Below are positions 17,874 through 27,110 of a DNA stretch of 64,000 nucleotides, one piece after another. The DNA comes from Parvularculaceae bacterium (lineage in GTDB: Bacteria > Pseudomonadota > Alphaproteobacteria > Caulobacterales > Parvularculaceae). The notes below the pieces were generated by a model. It saw only the letters and a list, made by a program, of their open reading frames with translations, did no database searches and had not been told where the DNA came from. The stretch spans positions 1-64,000 of the forward strand of contig JANQMJ010000012.1 in NCBI GenBank assembly GCA_028280115.1, in the 5' to 3' direction. The position numbers and the translations under genes were made by a program. Every line of letters begins with the position of its first letter. Position 1 is the first letter of the stretch.

Positions 17874-17898
17874 CTCGGTATCGGAACGAAGCGTTTCG

Positions 17899-18642
17899 TT
17901 AGTCGTCGTCGGCTTCGTCTTCGACCTCGTCGTCGATTTCCTCGTCGATTTCCTCGTCGATTTCTTCGTCAACTTCCTCATCGACTTCATCGTCTAACTC
18001 GTCTTCAATCTCTTCGTCGACGTCCTCATCGATTTCGTTATCGATTTCTTCTTTAACTTCCTCGTCAACTTCATCCTCGACCTCGTCGTCGACCTCGTCA
18101 TCGATTTCTTCTTTAACCTCGTCGTCGACCTCGTCATCGAGTTCGTCTTCAAGCTCGTCTTCAAGCTCGTCTTCAATGTCGTCGTCGATTTCATCATCGA
18201 CCTCGTCATCGAGCTCATCCTTGACTTCGTCGTCGATTTCATCGTCGACCTCGTCATCGAGTTCGTCTTCAAGCTCGTCTTCAATGTCGTCGTCTATTTC
18301 ATCATCGACCTCGTCGTCGAGCTCGTCCTCGACTTCGTCGTCGATTTCATCGTCGACCTCATCATCGAGTTCGTCTTCAATGTCGTCGTCGATTTCATCA
18401 TCGACATCGTCATCGAGTTCATCGTCAAGATCATCGTCCAGGTCGTCGTCCATATCCTCGCGCAACGCATCGAGCGGGGCTTGCATCGCCGCCACAAGCA
18501 GCGTGCTGGTTGATGCGGACGGCGCGCCAATGCGCGCAAGCGCGGCGGACGCAGCGGGCGCCGCATCTTGCGCGGCAAGGGCGCCCGACCAGCCGAGCGC
18601 GGTGGAAAGGGCAAGAGCCGAACAGGCGTTCAATTTCTTCAT
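17899..18642 (-). CDS. Secreted, almost purely acidic tetrad-repeat protein
   Basis: 247 residues. The signal peptide is MKKLNACSALALSTALGWSG... with cleavage near ALAAQD (about 24). A short Ala/Ser-rich linker follows, and then residues 62-247 consist only of D/E with V, I or L at every fourth position (DDEVDDEIDDDIEDELEDEL style) plus a few Lys, Asn and Ala. No folded domain is seen. The tetrad matches the arm of the neighbouring S8 protease. The ATG at 18642 has GGAG nine bases upstream; the TTG-initiated longer frame is less likely. At DNA level, modules of 24-36 bases recur almost exactly, so the tract is expanding or contracting by slippage/recombination. First gene of an operon with the barrel protein and an ECF-type promoter in front. 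Confidence 0.88.
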   Translation of the reverse strand: MKKLNACSALALSTALGWSGALAAQDAAPAASAALARIGAPSASTSTLLVAAMQAPLDALREDMDDDLDDDLDDELDDDVDDEIDDDIEDELDDEVDDEIDDEVEDELDDEVDDEIDDDIEDELEDELDDEVDDEIDDEVKDELDDEVDDEIDDDIEDELEDELEDELDDEVDDEVKEEIDDEVDDEVEDEVDEEVKEEIDNEIDEDVDEEIEDELDDEVDEEVDEEIDEEIDEEIDDEVEDEADDD

Positions 18643-18676
18643 CTCACGGATCTCCAATTGGGTTTCGCGTGGACAT

Positions 18677-18703
18677 GACGGGCGGGCGTCCCGATTTATT
18701 CCC
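18677..18703 (-). promoter_or_regulatory. Predicted ECF promoter of the acidic-protein/barrel operon
   Basis: Minus strand: -35 GGGAAT (18698-18703), 17-base spacer starting AAAT, -10 CGTC (18677-18680). It is the third copy of the pattern found in front of the sigma and protease genes. It gives a leader of about 28 bases containing GGAG. Confidence 0.7.
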
Positions 18704-18891
18704 GATAGAGTGTGAAAATCTGTTAAACGAATGGTTACTAAGCAGACAATTGAATCAGCTAGGCTTTTGCCGCTCGCCGGGGCCCGCGTTAACGTTTCGG
18801 AGGGTAAACCGCCGCGATTCGTCCTGCGATCGGACTGGGAATGCGGTTTATCTAGGCGGGGTCATTGTCGGGTTTATCCCAGCAATCCAGT

Positions 18892-18958
18892 AGGCAGGCC
18901 TTGGCCCGCCGGTCTTCATCGAGCACAACTTGTTTGAACGGCGGGCCAAGGCCCGCCT
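18892..18958. repeat. Long inverted repeat
   Basis: Nineteen-base arms (18892-18910 and 18940-18958, one mismatch) built on GGGCCTTGGCCCGCC, with a 29-base loop. No gene is present in the 18.66-19.0 kb gap. It is a REP-type element or a bidirectional transcription barrier. Confidence 0.65.
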
Positions 18959-19001
18959 TGTCTATTGGAACTCTGTCATAGTGAGATTGGCAGGCGAAGC
19001 C

Positions 19002-19077
19002 TGGTGGGCGGTGACGGGTTCGAACCGCCGACCTACTGGGTGTAAACCAGCCGCTCTTCCAGCTGAGCTAACCGCCC
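19002..19077 (-). tRNA. tRNA-Val (TAC)
   Basis: Minus-strand cloverleaf with acceptor GGGCGGT/ACCGCCC, anticodon loop TTTACAC giving TAC, T-arm GGTTCGAAC and encoded CCA at 19002-19004. It lies downstream of hup in the same direction. Confidence 0.97.
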
Positions 19078-19113
19078 GAAAACATAAGATTGCGCAAAGG
19101 GCCGTTCCCTAAA

Positions 19114-19215
19114 GCGTGTCGCGCAAAAGTGGATACCGGTTTTGCGCAAAAGACACGCGAAAAACAAAGACCTAAAGCATGTCGAGTGAATCCGATTAAA
19201 CGAGACATGCTTTAG
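19114..19215. repeat. Two palindromic repeats downstream of hup
   Basis: One inverted repeat is at 19114-19158 (GCGTGTC...TTTTGCGCAAAA...GACACGC). A second is at 19172-19215 (CTAAAGCATGTC with GACATGCTTTAG). Elements with AAAGCATGTC-type ends are dispersed in many alphaproteobacterial genomes. No coding potential. Confidence 0.65.
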
Positions 19216-19275
19216 CGCGCGGGGCGCCCCGCCGCAAGGCGGGGACGGACGCTGACGGCCGCCGCCGCACCCATG

Positions 19276-19314
19276 AAAAAACGCCGGCGACGCCCATGGC
19301 GTCCCGGCGTTATT
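19276..19314 (-). terminator. Rho-independent terminator of hup
   Basis: On the minus strand a GC-rich stem (AACGCCGGGACGCC with GGCGTCGCCGGCGTT) ends in six T, 18 bases after the hup stop codon. Confidence 0.85.
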
Positions 19315-19331
19315 ACAAGCGATGAAACCCT

Positions 19332-19604
19332 TTAGTTGAGCGCGTCCTTAAGACCCTTGCCGGCGGAAAATTTCGGCTGGATCGACGCCGGGATCTGGAT
19401 GGTTTCGCCGGTGCGCGGATTGCGCCCTTCGCGCGCCTTGCGTTGCGCGGCGGAGAAGGTGCCAAAACCGACCAGCCGCACGTCGTCTCCAGCTTTTAGC
19501 GCCTTGGTGATCGAGTCGAAGACGGCGTTCACGGCGCGTTCCGCCTCGGCCTTGCTCATATCGGCCATGTCAGCGACTTTATCGATGAATTCGTTCTTGT
19601 TCAT
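19332..19604 (-). CDS. hup: DNA-binding protein HU
   Basis: A 90-residue histone-like protein that bends DNA in the nucleoid and acts as a dimer. The family signature GRNPRTGETIQIPAS (about 60-74) and the DNA-arm region FGTFSAAQRKAREGRNP are intact. The N-terminus MNKNEFIDKVADMADMSKAEAE is canonical. Position after lon and before tRNA-Val is the common alphaproteobacterial order. It has its own terminator. Confidence 0.97.
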   Translation of the reverse strand: MNKNEFIDKVADMADMSKAEAERAVNAVFDSITKALKAGDDVRLVGFGTFSAAQRKAREGRNPRTGETIQIPASIQPKFSAGKGLKDALN

Positions 19605-19752
19605 TCCTCCGCCCTTTCTGTCCTGGTGTTCTGGGATTGGGAGAATTACTGGCGTAGCCCAAACTTATCGCGCGCATTTTGCGCCTTCGCCAAGAGAAAA
19701 CCGCTTAAAATAAGGGTTTCCTTTCCACATGAGATTTAATTGATTGTTTTTA

Positions 19753-20088
19753 TTATGCTTTTTTGGCCGCCTGGGGATGCTCCAGAGCCCAGATTTCATG
19801 CTCGTGGGCGATGCATCGGTCGATCAATTCGCGCCAAACCGGTTCGGCGATTCGTTTTGAAAGCCCCTGTTTTTCGGCTTCTGCGAGCACTTTGGCCACC
19901 ACATCCTCGATCCGCCAAGGCAGCCGGACCTCGTCCGCCCGGTGCTTAATGCGGCCCGCCGCCTCGATATAGGTCTGTCGCTCGGCGATCAGTTTGACGA
20001 GAATTCGGTCGAGCCGGTCGATTTCCTCGCGCACCTCGTCCATGGCGGCGCACTGATCGGCCGGCGTTCGCGCATCGGGAAAGTTCAT
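19753..20088 (-). CDS. Chorismate mutase, AroQ type
   Basis: A 111-residue all-helical AroQ-class chorismate mutase, which rearranges chorismate to prephenate for Phe/Tyr synthesis. The N-terminal helix DEVREEIDRLDRILVKLIAER carries the conserved Arg and Asp, followed by KHRADEVRLPWRIEDVV and the C-terminal helix ending IAHEHEIW. It is of PchB/salicylate-cluster size, but a plain mutase role is more likely given the housekeeping neighbours. It lies between hup and lon, same strand. Confidence 0.88.
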   Translation of the reverse strand: MNFPDARTPADQCAAMDEVREEIDRLDRILVKLIAERQTYIEAAGRIKHRADEVRLPWRIEDVVAKVLAEAEKQGLSKRIAEPVWRELIDRCIAHEHEIWALEHPQAAKKA

Positions 20089-20118
20089 GCTGCCAACCTA
20101 GGCCATCCCCGGCCTGCG

Positions 20119-20168
20119 AAAAAGCCCCGCCCCGCCCCGGCCGCAGCGTCGCGGCCGAGGCGGGGCGT
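20119..20168 (-). terminator. Terminator of lon
   Basis: Minus strand: long GC stem (GCCCCGCCTCGGCCGC with GCGGCCGGGGCGGGGC) followed by CTTTTTC, just after the lon stop codon and before the chorismate mutase gene. Confidence 0.8.
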
Positions 20169-20173
20169 TTGCG

Positions 20174-22567
20174 TTAATGGGTGACGACCGCCTCGCCGCT
20201 GTCCGTATCGGTCGCGGGCGGGGCCTCGACCGGCGGCTCGGTCCACTCAATCGGGGTCAGCTTCTGGGTCAGAGCGTGGGCCAGCACTTCATCGATCGTC
20301 GACACCGAAATGATCTTGATGCCTTCCTTGACGTTGTCGGGAATGTCCGCGAGGTCCTTTTTGTTTTCCTCGGGGATCAGGACGGTCTTCGCGCCCGAAC
20401 GCATCGCCGCGAGCAGCTTTTCCTTCAGCCCGCCGATCGCCAAAACGCGCCCGCGCAGGGAAATCTCGCCGGTCATGGCGATGTCCTTGTGCACCGGCAC
20501 CCCGGTAAGCACGGAAACGATCGCGGTCGCCATGGCGACGCCCGCGGAGGGCCCGTCTTTGGGCGTTGCGCCTTCGGGCACATGAATGTGAATGTCGGTC
20601 TTTTCAAAAACCGGCGGTTCGATGCCGAACTGCGTCGCGCGGCTTCTCACATAGGACGACGCGGCGGAAACCGATTCCTTCATGACGTCTTTTAAGTTGC
20701 CGGTCGGCGTCATCTTGCCCTTGCCCGGCATTTTGACCGCTTCAATGGTCAAAATGTCGCCGCCCACCGACGTCCAGGCGAGCCCGGTGACAATGCCGAT
20801 CTGATCTTCGCCCTCGATTTCGCCGAAGCGGAATTTCGGCACGCCGGCGTAATCGCCGATGTTCTCCGCGGTGATTTCGAGCCGATCCTTATCGTCGGTT
20901 TCAAGTTCGCGCACGGTCTTGCGGGCAAGCTGGGCAAGTTCGCGCTCAAGATTGCGCACGCCCGCTTCGCGCGTGTAGCGCCGGATCAGCGTCAACAGGC
21001 CATCCGGCGCGATCGCCCATTCTTCTTCCTTGAGCCCGTGGTTCTCCATAAGCTTGGGAATGAGGTGACGCCGCGCGATCTCGACCTTTTCATCTTCGGT
21101 GTATCCCGGGATGCGGATGATCTCCATCCGGTCGAGCAGCGGCTGGGGCATGTTGAGCGTGTTCGCCGTGGTGATGAACATCACGTCGGAAAGGTCGTAA
21201 TCGACTTCCAGGTAATGATCCTGGAACGTGCCGTTCTGTTCCGGGTCAAGCACTTCGAGCAGCGCCGAGGCCGGATCGCCGCGGAAATCGTGGCCCATCT
21301 TGTCGACTTCGTCGAGCAGGAAGAGCGGGTTCGATTTCTTGGCCTTCTTCATCGACTGGACGATCTTGCCCGGCATCGAACCGATATAGGTGCGCCGGTG
21401 GCCGCGGATTTCCGCTTCGTCGCGCACGCCGCCAAGGGATACGCGCACGAATTCGCGTCCTGTCGCATTGGCGATCGACCGGCCGAGCGAGGTCTTGCCC
21501 ACGCCCGGCGGACCGACAAGGCACAAGATCGGCCCTTTTAGCTTGTTCATGCGCTTTTGGACCGCGAGATATTCGATGATGCGCTCCTTAACCTTCTCAA
21601 GGCCGTAATGGTCCGCATCAAGAACGTCCTGCGCCTTGACGAGGTCGGTTTTAAGCTTGGAGCGGTTGTTCCAGGGAATCGCCGTCAGCCAGTCGAGATA
21701 GTTGCGCACGACCGTTGATTCCGCCGACATCGGGCTCATCTGGCGCAGCTTCTTAAGCTCCGAATCGGCCTTGGACCGGGCTTCCTTGGACAGCTTCGTC
21801 TTGGTGATCTTTTCTTCCAGTTCGGAAAGCTCGTCGCGGCCTTCATCGCCTTCGCCAAGCTCCTTCTGGATCGCCTTCATCTGTTCGTTGAGGTAATATT
21901 CGCGCTGCGTCTTCTCCATCTGGCGCTTGACGCGGTTGCGGATCTTCTTTTCGACCTGGAGGACGCTCATTTCGCCTTCCATCAGCGCGTAAACGCGCTC
22001 CAGACGCTCGCCGACGGCGGCGATTTCGAGCAGTTCCTGTTTTTCGCCCAGCTTGATGTTGAGATGGGAAGCGACCGTATCGGCGAGCTTGGCGTAGTCG
22101 TCGATCTGGGTGATCGACACGATGACTTCCGGCGGCACGCGCTTGTTGAGCTTCACATAGGCTTCAAACTGCCCGATCACCGACCGGGCGAGCGCTTCGA
22201 TTTCCGCGTCGTCGGCTTCTTCTTCCTCGACAAAGGCCGCTTCCGCTTCGAAATAGTCTTCGATGCGGGTGTAGCGTTCGATCTTGGAGCGCGCTTCGCC
22301 TTCCACAAGCACCTTCACCGTACCGTCAGGAAGCTTGAGAAGCTGCAGCACCGAGGCGACCACGCCGACATCGTAAATCTCATCGACGCCGGGATCGTCG
22401 TCGCCAGCGTCCTTCTGAGCGACAAGCAGGATTTTCTTGTCGTTCTGCATCACGTTTTCGAGCGCATTGACGGATTTGTCGCGCCCCACAAACAGCGGCA
22501 CGATCATGCCTGGAAACACGACGATGTCGCGCAGCGGCAAAACGGGATAAATCATATTGTCACTCAT
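20174..22567 (-). CDS. lon: ATP-dependent protease Lon
   Basis: A 797-residue cytoplasmic AAA+ protease that degrades misfolded and regulatory proteins. The N-terminal substrate domain begins [20 protein letters not shown]. Walker A is GPPGVGKTS (about 355-363), Walker [11 protein letters not shown], the sensor region follows, then the C-terminal Ser-Lys protease with [14 protein letters not shown] (catalytic Ser) and [10 protein letters not shown] (Lys a few residues further in [10 protein letters not shown]). The start at 22567 has AAGGAG; the longer frame adds 71 unrelated residues. Preceded by clpX in the same direction, with its own heat-shock-like promoter. Confidence 0.97.
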   Translation of the reverse strand: MSDNMIYPVLPLRDIVVFPGMIVPLFVGRDKSVNALENVMQNDKKILLVAQKDAGDDDPGVDEIYDVGVVASVLQLLKLPDGTVKVLVEGEARSKIERYTRIEDYFEAEAAFVEEEEADDAEIEALARSVIGQFEAYVKLNKRVPPEVIVSITQIDDYAKLADTVASHLNIKLGEKQELLEIAAVGERLERVYALMEGEMSVLQVEKKIRNRVKRQMEKTQREYYLNEQMKAIQKELGEGDEGRDELSELEEKITKTKLSKEARSKADSELKKLRQMSPMSAESTVVRNYLDWLTAIPWNNRSKLKTDLVKAQDVLDADHYGLEKVKERIIEYLAVQKRMNKLKGPILCLVGPPGVGKTSLGRSIANATGREFVRVSLGGVRDEAEIRGHRRTYIGSMPGKIVQSMKKAKKSNPLFLLDEVDKMGHDFRGDPASALLEVLDPEQNGTFQDHYLEVDYDLSDVMFITTANTLNMPQPLLDRMEIIRIPGYTEDEKVEIARRHLIPKLMENHGLKEEEWAIAPDGLLTLIRRYTREAGVRNLERELAQLARKTVRELETDDKDRLEITAENIGDYAGVPKFRFGEIEGEDQIGIVTGLAWTSVGGDILTIEAVKMPGKGKMTPTGNLKDVMKESVSAASSYVRSRATQFGIEPPVFEKTDIHIHVPEGATPKDGPSAGVAMATAIVSVLTGVPVHKDIAMTGEISLRGRVLAIGGLKEKLLAAMRSGAKTVLIPEENKKDLADIPDNVKEGIKIISVSTIDEVLAHALTQKLTPIEWTEPPVEAPPATDTDSGEAVVTH

Positions 22568-22717
22568 CGACGGCTCCTTATCGGGCAAGACCTCGACATG
22601 GCGAGCGCCTGACCCGGGTCCATTTTTACGCCCGTCCCATTGGCAACGGTTCGCGCGCCGGCGCAACGATTCCTTTATCATCGCCGCGCCAGGCAAATAG
22701 TCCTTTAAGACGCACGA

Positions 22718-22740
22718 GCCGCCGCGTTTTTTGCGGCGGC
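22718..22740 (-). promoter_or_regulatory. Hairpin in the lon leader
   Basis: GCCGCCGC and GCGGCGGC arms around a T/A-run loop, downstream of the predicted lon promoter. It lies about 150 bases before the lon start, so it would be part of the transcript leader, or a terminator for clpX if transcription comes from upstream. Confidence 0.45.
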
Positions 22741-22750
22741 GGACGCTCGC

Positions 22751-22781
22751 ATTATGTGGCCAGGAAGCGCGCAAATTCAAG
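22751..22781 (-). promoter_or_regulatory. Possible sigma-32-type promoter of lon
   Basis: Minus strand CTTGAAT (from 22781), 18 bases after CTTG, then CCACATAAT. This fits the alphaproteobacterial heat-shock promoter pattern (CTTG, 17-18 bases, C-x-TAT-like) reasonably, not perfectly. Heat-shock control of lon is established in relatives. Confidence 0.4.
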
Positions 22782-22835
22782 GCGCGCCGGCGAGCGGCTT
22801 TGTTTCCAAGGGGTTAAGAACGAATGCGCGGGACT

Positions 22836-24119
22836 TTAGGCGCTGGCGTCCGCCTCGATAGGCCCGTCCTTGCGCTCGGCGTAAATATAAAGCGGCTTGG
22901 CGTTGCCTTCGACGACTTCGCCGTTAACGACCACTTCGACGACGCCTTCAAGCGTGGGCAGTTCGAACATCGAATCGAGCAGGATGCCTTCCATGATGGA
23001 GCGCAGTCCCCTTGCGCCGGTCTTGCGGCCGATCGCCTTGCGCGCGATCGCAACCTTGGCGTCCTCGGTGAAGGTGAGCTTGACGTCTTCCATTTCGAAC
23101 AGCCGCTGATACTGCTTGACCAGAGCGTTTTTCGGCGATGTCAGGATTTCCACCAGGGCGTTTTCATCAAGGTCTTCCAGCGTGGCGATGACCGGCAGCC
23201 GGCCGACAAATTCTGGGATCAGACCGAATTTCAACAGGTCCTCGGGCTCGACTTCCTGCAGGATGTCGCCGATGCGCCGATCGTCCGGGCTTTTGACTTC
23301 GGCGCCGAAGCCGATGGACGAGCCCGACCCGCGCTGGGAGATCACTTTTTCAAGACCGGCGAAGGCGCCGCCGACGATGAAAAGGATGTTCGTCGTATCG
23401 ACCTGCAAAAACTCCTGCTGGGGATGTTTGCGTCCGCCCTGAGGCGGAACCGACGCGACGGTGCCTTCCATGATTTTCAAAAGCGCCTGCTGGACGCCCT
23501 CACCCGAGACGTCGCGCGTAATCGACGGGTTGTCGGACTTGCGGCTGATCTTGTCGACTTCGTCGATGTAAACGATGCCGCGCTGGGCGCGCTCGACATT
23601 ATAATCAGCAGACTGAAGCAGCTTTAGGATGATGTTCTCAACGTCCTCGCCGACATAGCCGGCTTCGGTAAGCGTCGTCGCATCGGCCATGGTGAACGGC
23701 ACGTCGAGAATGCGCGCCAGGGTCTGGGCGAGCAGCGTCTTGCCCGAGCCCGTAGGACCGATCAGCAAGATGTTCGACTTGGCGAGTTCGACGTCGTTGT
23801 TCTTGGTGGCGTGATTGAGGCGCTTGTAGTGATTGTGCACCGCCACGGAAAGGACGCGCTTGGCCTGCGCCTGGCCGATGACGTAATCGTCGAGCACCTT
23901 GTGAATCTGCTGCGGGCTGGGCACGCCGTCGCCGGCCTTGACCAGTGAAGATTTCGATTCTTCGCGAATGATGTCCATGCACAGTTCGACGCATTCATCG
24001 CAGATGAACACGGTCGGGCCGGCGATCAGTTTCCGGACTTCATGCTGGCTTTTGCCGCAGAACGAGCAATAGAGCGTGTTTTTGCCGTCGCCGCTGCTTT
24101 TTCCGCCGATCTTGCTCAC
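22836..24119 (-). CDS. clpX: ATP-dependent protease unfoldase subunit ClpX
   Basis: A 427-residue AAA+ unfoldase that feeds substrates to ClpP. The N-terminal zinc-binding domain has four Cys (YCSFCGKSQ...[10 protein letters not shown], about 18-47). Walker A is [13 protein letters not shown] (about 120-132), Walker [11 protein letters not shown], and the pore loop region GYVGEDVE and the ClpP-binding IGF loop region ([10 protein letters not shown]) are present. GTG start with AGGGAG. Gene order clpP-clpX-lon is conserved. Confidence 0.98.
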   Translation of the reverse strand: MSKIGGKSSGDGKNTLYCSFCGKSQHEVRKLIAGPTVFICDECVELCMDIIREESKSSLVKAGDGVPSPQQIHKVLDDYVIGQAQAKRVLSVAVHNHYKRLNHATKNNDVELAKSNILLIGPTGSGKTLLAQTLARILDVPFTMADATTLTEAGYVGEDVENIILKLLQSADYNVERAQRGIVYIDEVDKISRKSDNPSITRDVSGEGVQQALLKIMEGTVASVPPQGGRKHPQQEFLQVDTTNILFIVGGAFAGLEKVISQRGSGSSIGFGAEVKSPDDRRIGDILQEVEPEDLLKFGLIPEFVGRLPVIATLEDLDENALVEILTSPKNALVKQYQRLFEMEDVKLTFTEDAKVAIARKAIGRKTGARGLRSIMEGILLDSMFELPTLEGVVEVVVNGEVVEGNAKPLYIYAERKDGPIEADASA

Positions 24120-24315
24120 TCAAACGAACTCCCTAAGTCAGCGCCGCCATAGAAGACGGCCCCTCGCGTCCCGCCGGGTTGGCTGCACGATGGGCGCCAG
24201 ACGCTCCCATATCCGAGCCATTCGACCATATTCGCACCCGATCAATCAAGAAACCATTTCCGCTCGTCGTTAACGATTGGGGTAAATTTCAGGGCCTTAA
24301 CCGCCTTTTCGCAAC

Positions 24316-24948
24316 CTAGCCTTCCACATCCTCGATCGGCGGCCGATCCGCCAGCACCCGGTCGATGAGGCCGAAATCAACCGCTTCCTCGGGGTCCATG
24401 AAATGATCCCGATCGAGGGTTTTCTCAATCGTTTCATAGGATTGGCCCGTATGTTCCACATAGATCTCATTGAGCCGGCGCTTCAGCTTGATGATGTCCT
24501 GGGCGTGACGCTCGATATCGGAGGCCTGGCCCTGAAAGCCGCCGGACGGCTGGTGGACCATGATGCGCGAATTGGGCAGCGAGAACCGCATTTCTCGCTG
24601 GCCTGCGGCCAGGAGGAGCGAGCCCATGGAGGCCGCCATGCCCACGCACATGGTGGAAACCGGCGGGCGGATATAGCGCATGGTGTCGTAGACCGCGAGC
24701 CCGGCGGTGACGATGCCCCCCGGGGAATTGATGTAAAACGCGATCTCCTTTTTGGGGTTTTCCGCTTCGAGGAACAGGAGCTGCGCGACGATCAGAGTCG
24801 AGACCGCGTCATTGACCGGACCGGACAGGAAAATGATCCGCTCCTTGAGCAGGCGGGAGTAAATGTCATAGGCGCGCTCGCCGCGGCTCGACTGTTCGAC
24901 CACCATCGGCACCAGCGTGTTCATGTATATCTCGTTCGGGTCCTGCAT
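24316..24948 (-). CDS. clpP: ATP-dependent Clp protease proteolytic subunit
   Basis: A 210-residue serine protease that forms the tetradecameric chamber. The nucleophile Ser107 is in GMAASMGS and His132 in [10 protein letters not shown], with an Asp near 181 ([11 protein letters not shown]). The ATG at 24948 follows TTGAGGA; an in-frame TTG four codons earlier lacks a ribosome site. Upstream of clpX by 196 bases, same strand. Confidence 0.97.
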   Translation of the reverse strand: MQDPNEIYMNTLVPMVVEQSSRGERAYDIYSRLLKERIIFLSGPVNDAVSTLIVAQLLFLEAENPKKEIAFYINSPGGIVTAGLAVYDTMRYIRPPVSTMCVGMAASMGSLLLAAGQREMRFSLPNSRIMVHQPSGGFQGQASDIERHAQDIIKLKRRLNEIYVEHTGQSYETIEKTLDRDHFMDPEEAVDFGLIDRVLADRPPIEDVEG

Positions 24949-25061
24949 CGCCGTCCTCAACTCCTGACGCCCGCGGGGGACGGGCGTGATCGTTAATCCA
25001 AGTCCTTAACATGGGGGCTCGCGCAACGATCGCCAGCCCTTTAACCTCAAGCTTATCCGGT

Positions 25062-25075
25062 CTCGCTTAAGCGAG
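25062..25075. repeat. Perfect 14-base palindrome in tig-clpP gap
   Basis: CTCGCTTAAGCGAG, self-complementary, in the 265-base space after tig and before clpP. It could be a regulatory site for clpP or a weak terminator of tig. Nothing else recognised in this gap. Confidence 0.4.
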
Positions 25076-25213
25076 GGTTATTCTCTTGAAAATGCAAGGC
25101 TTTGTTCCGCTTCGGGCGGTTCCGGCCGGCGCTTGTTCCATTCAGAGCCGTCTCGCGGGCGGAACGGCCCGGCTTTCACCTTGCGGCGGGCGCGACAACG
25201 GCGGTTGGGCCGA

Positions 25214-26554
25214 TCAGGCGGACTCGTCTTCGCCCTCCGGATCCGCCATGAGCGCTTCCTTGGAGACCTTTTTATCTTTCACCTCGGCCCGCTCGAGGAT
25301 GTAATCGACGACTTTTTCTTCAAACAGCGGCGCGCGCAATTGCTGCAGCGCGACGGGGTTTTTCTGATAGAAGTCGAGCACTTCCTTTTCCTTGCCGGGA
25401 TAGGCCCGCGCGGTTGCAATAATCTCCCGCTGCAAGTCTTCCTTGGGCACCTCGATTTCGGCGCGCTTGCCGATCTCGGCGAGGACCAGGCCCAGCCGAA
25501 CGCGGCGCTCGGCGATCTTGCGGTATTCGCCTTTGAGTTCGTCTTCGGACTTGTCCTCGTCTTCCTCATCAAGCTCGGCCGCTTGCACCTGGCGCCAGAC
25601 TTCCTCGAATTCCGCATCGACCATGCTCTTTGGCAGATCGAAATCATGGGCGGCGTCGAGCTTGTCGAGCAGGGCGCGCTTCACATGCCCGCGCGACATT
25701 TGCCGGTAGTCCGCCTCAATGCGCTCCTTGAGCCGGGTTTTGAGCGCCTCAAGACTGTCGACGCCGATCTTTTTGGCCAGTTCATCGTCGATGGCGACTT
25801 TCTCCGGCGCTTTGACCTCGATCACTTTGACGGCGAACGCGGCATCCTTGCCCGCAAGCTCCTTGGCGCCGTAATCATCGGGAAACGTCACCTTGACGTC
25901 GACGTCGTCATCGACTGCCGCGCCGACGAGCTGGTCCTCGAAGCCGGGAATGAAACTGCCCGAGCCGAGCACGATGTCGATCTTTTCGCCCTTGCCGCCG
26001 GCGAACTCCTCGCCGTCGACGGTGCCGACAAAATCGGCGGTGACCATATCGCCCTTTTTGGCTTTCTGACCGGCCTTGCGCGGCGCATAGGAGGTTTGCT
26101 GCTGGGCGATGCGTTCAAGAGCCTCGTCGACTTCCTTGTCCGCAACCTCGGCGACGGGCCGCGTCAGCTCCATGCCGGCGACATCGGCCGGTTCAAAACT
26201 CGGCAGGATTTCCGCGTGGATATCGTATTCGAGGTCGGCCTTGCCGGCGAGCACGTCATCCATATTGGAATGGATGTGCGGATGGGGCTGGCCCGCCGGT
26301 TGGAGGTCGCGTTCGGCGAACGCCTGCTGCGCGGTTTCGGCGACCATCTCCTGGACGATTTCGCTTAGAACGCCCTTGCCGTAGAGCTTTTTCAAATGCG
26401 AGACTGGGGCCTTGCCCTTGCGAAAGCCCCTGAGATGGACCCGGCCCTTGATCTCCATGAGCCGCGCCTGAAGTTTTTCATCAAGCTCGGCGGCCGGCAC
26501 TTTCACCTGAAACCGTCGGTCGAGTCCCTCGGCGCTTTTTTCCGTGACTTCCAT
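25214..26554 (-). CDS. tig: Trigger factor chaperone
   Basis: A 446-residue ribosome-bound chaperone and peptidyl-prolyl isomerase. The N-terminal ribosome-binding domain has the signature loop GFRKGKAP (about 44-51). The FKBP-type domain spans about 165-245 (KGDMVTADFVGTVDGEEFAGG, FIPGFEDQL). The helical C-terminal arms follow. The acidic tail (DPEGEDESA) is usual. It heads the clpP-clpX-lon cluster, the common order. Confidence 0.97.
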   Translation of the reverse strand: MEVTEKSAEGLDRRFQVKVPAAELDEKLQARLMEIKGRVHLRGFRKGKAPVSHLKKLYGKGVLSEIVQEMVAETAQQAFAERDLQPAGQPHPHIHSNMDDVLAGKADLEYDIHAEILPSFEPADVAGMELTRPVAEVADKEVDEALERIAQQQTSYAPRKAGQKAKKGDMVTADFVGTVDGEEFAGGKGEKIDIVLGSGSFIPGFEDQLVGAAVDDDVDVKVTFPDDYGAKELAGKDAAFAVKVIEVKAPEKVAIDDELAKKIGVDSLEALKTRLKERIEADYRQMSRGHVKRALLDKLDAAHDFDLPKSMVDAEFEEVWRQVQAAELDEEDEDKSEDELKGEYRKIAERRVRLGLVLAEIGKRAEIEVPKEDLQREIIATARAYPGKEKEVLDFYQKNPVALQQLRAPLFEEKVVDYILERAEVKDKKVSKEALMADPEGEDESA

Positions 26555-26594
26555 ATTATTCCTGCGCGATCCTCAACAAAACATCGAACGTGCT

Positions 26595-26837
26595 CTACTT
26601 AAGGCGTTTATTGGCGAACGCCCGGCCTGAGTGAGATTTAAGATAACGTTCGAATTCCAACGCCCTGAACTTTCGCGAAAAGGCGCAATACCATATCAAT
26701 TCCCATGGCGTAAACTTGGCCGTGTGCTTTGATTTGCCGGCGTTATGGTCTTCTATCCGCTGTCTAAGATTCTCTGTAGCGCCGATATATTCTTTATCCG
26801 GAAAGCTGACGCTTTTAAGGATATAAACATACCACAT
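26595..26837 (-). CDS. GIY-YIG domain protein
   Basis: An 80-residue single-domain GIY-YIG nuclease-fold protein. The motifs WYVYILKS (2-9) and EYIGATENLRQRIEDHNAGKS with the conserved Tyr, Arg and His are present, then W..YCAF and the terminal helix RALEFERYLKSHSGRAFANKRL. The domain is that of UvrC and homing endonucleases, but in this stand-alone size the role is not known. Lower GC than its surroundings and next to a tRNA gene, so possibly acquired. Confidence 0.88.
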   Translation of the reverse strand: MWYVYILKSVSFPDKEYIGATENLRQRIEDHNAGKSKHTAKFTPWELIWYCAFSRKFRALEFERYLKSHSGRAFANKRLK

Positions 26838-26945
26838 CGCTCATTTTGTCCGTCTTCGCTTTCCCTTCGTTCAAGCTACGCCGGACAGGCTTCCCTCTCC
26901 TCCCTCCGCCTGGCCGCGCCAGGCGTAGCTCGCAGAGCGAAGCCT

Positions 26946-27029
26946 GGTGCGGATGAGAGGACTCGAACCTCCACGGGTTGCCCCACTGGAACCTAAATCC
27001 AGCGCGTCTACCAGTTCCGCCACATCCGC
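26946..27029 (-). tRNA. tRNA-Leu (TAG)
   Basis: Minus strand: acceptor GCGGATG with CATCCGC, discriminator A, CCA encoded at 26946-26948. The anticodon loop TTTAGGT between CTGGA and TCCAG gives TAG. A long variable arm confirms a class II tRNA. Confidence 0.97.
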
Positions 27030-27110
27030 AAACATAAACGGGCCGCGGCGGACGCAGCGACCCCTCAAATCGGCCCGCTTCTATAGCAAAGAACCCGGTT
27101 CTGTCGAGCT

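Noticed and set aside
18176..18715. A 179-codon plus-strand poly-Ser frame opposite the acidic-repeat gene
   Set aside because: Complement of GAC/GAT/GAA runs read in another frame; the minus-strand frame has the signal peptide, ribosome site and promoter.
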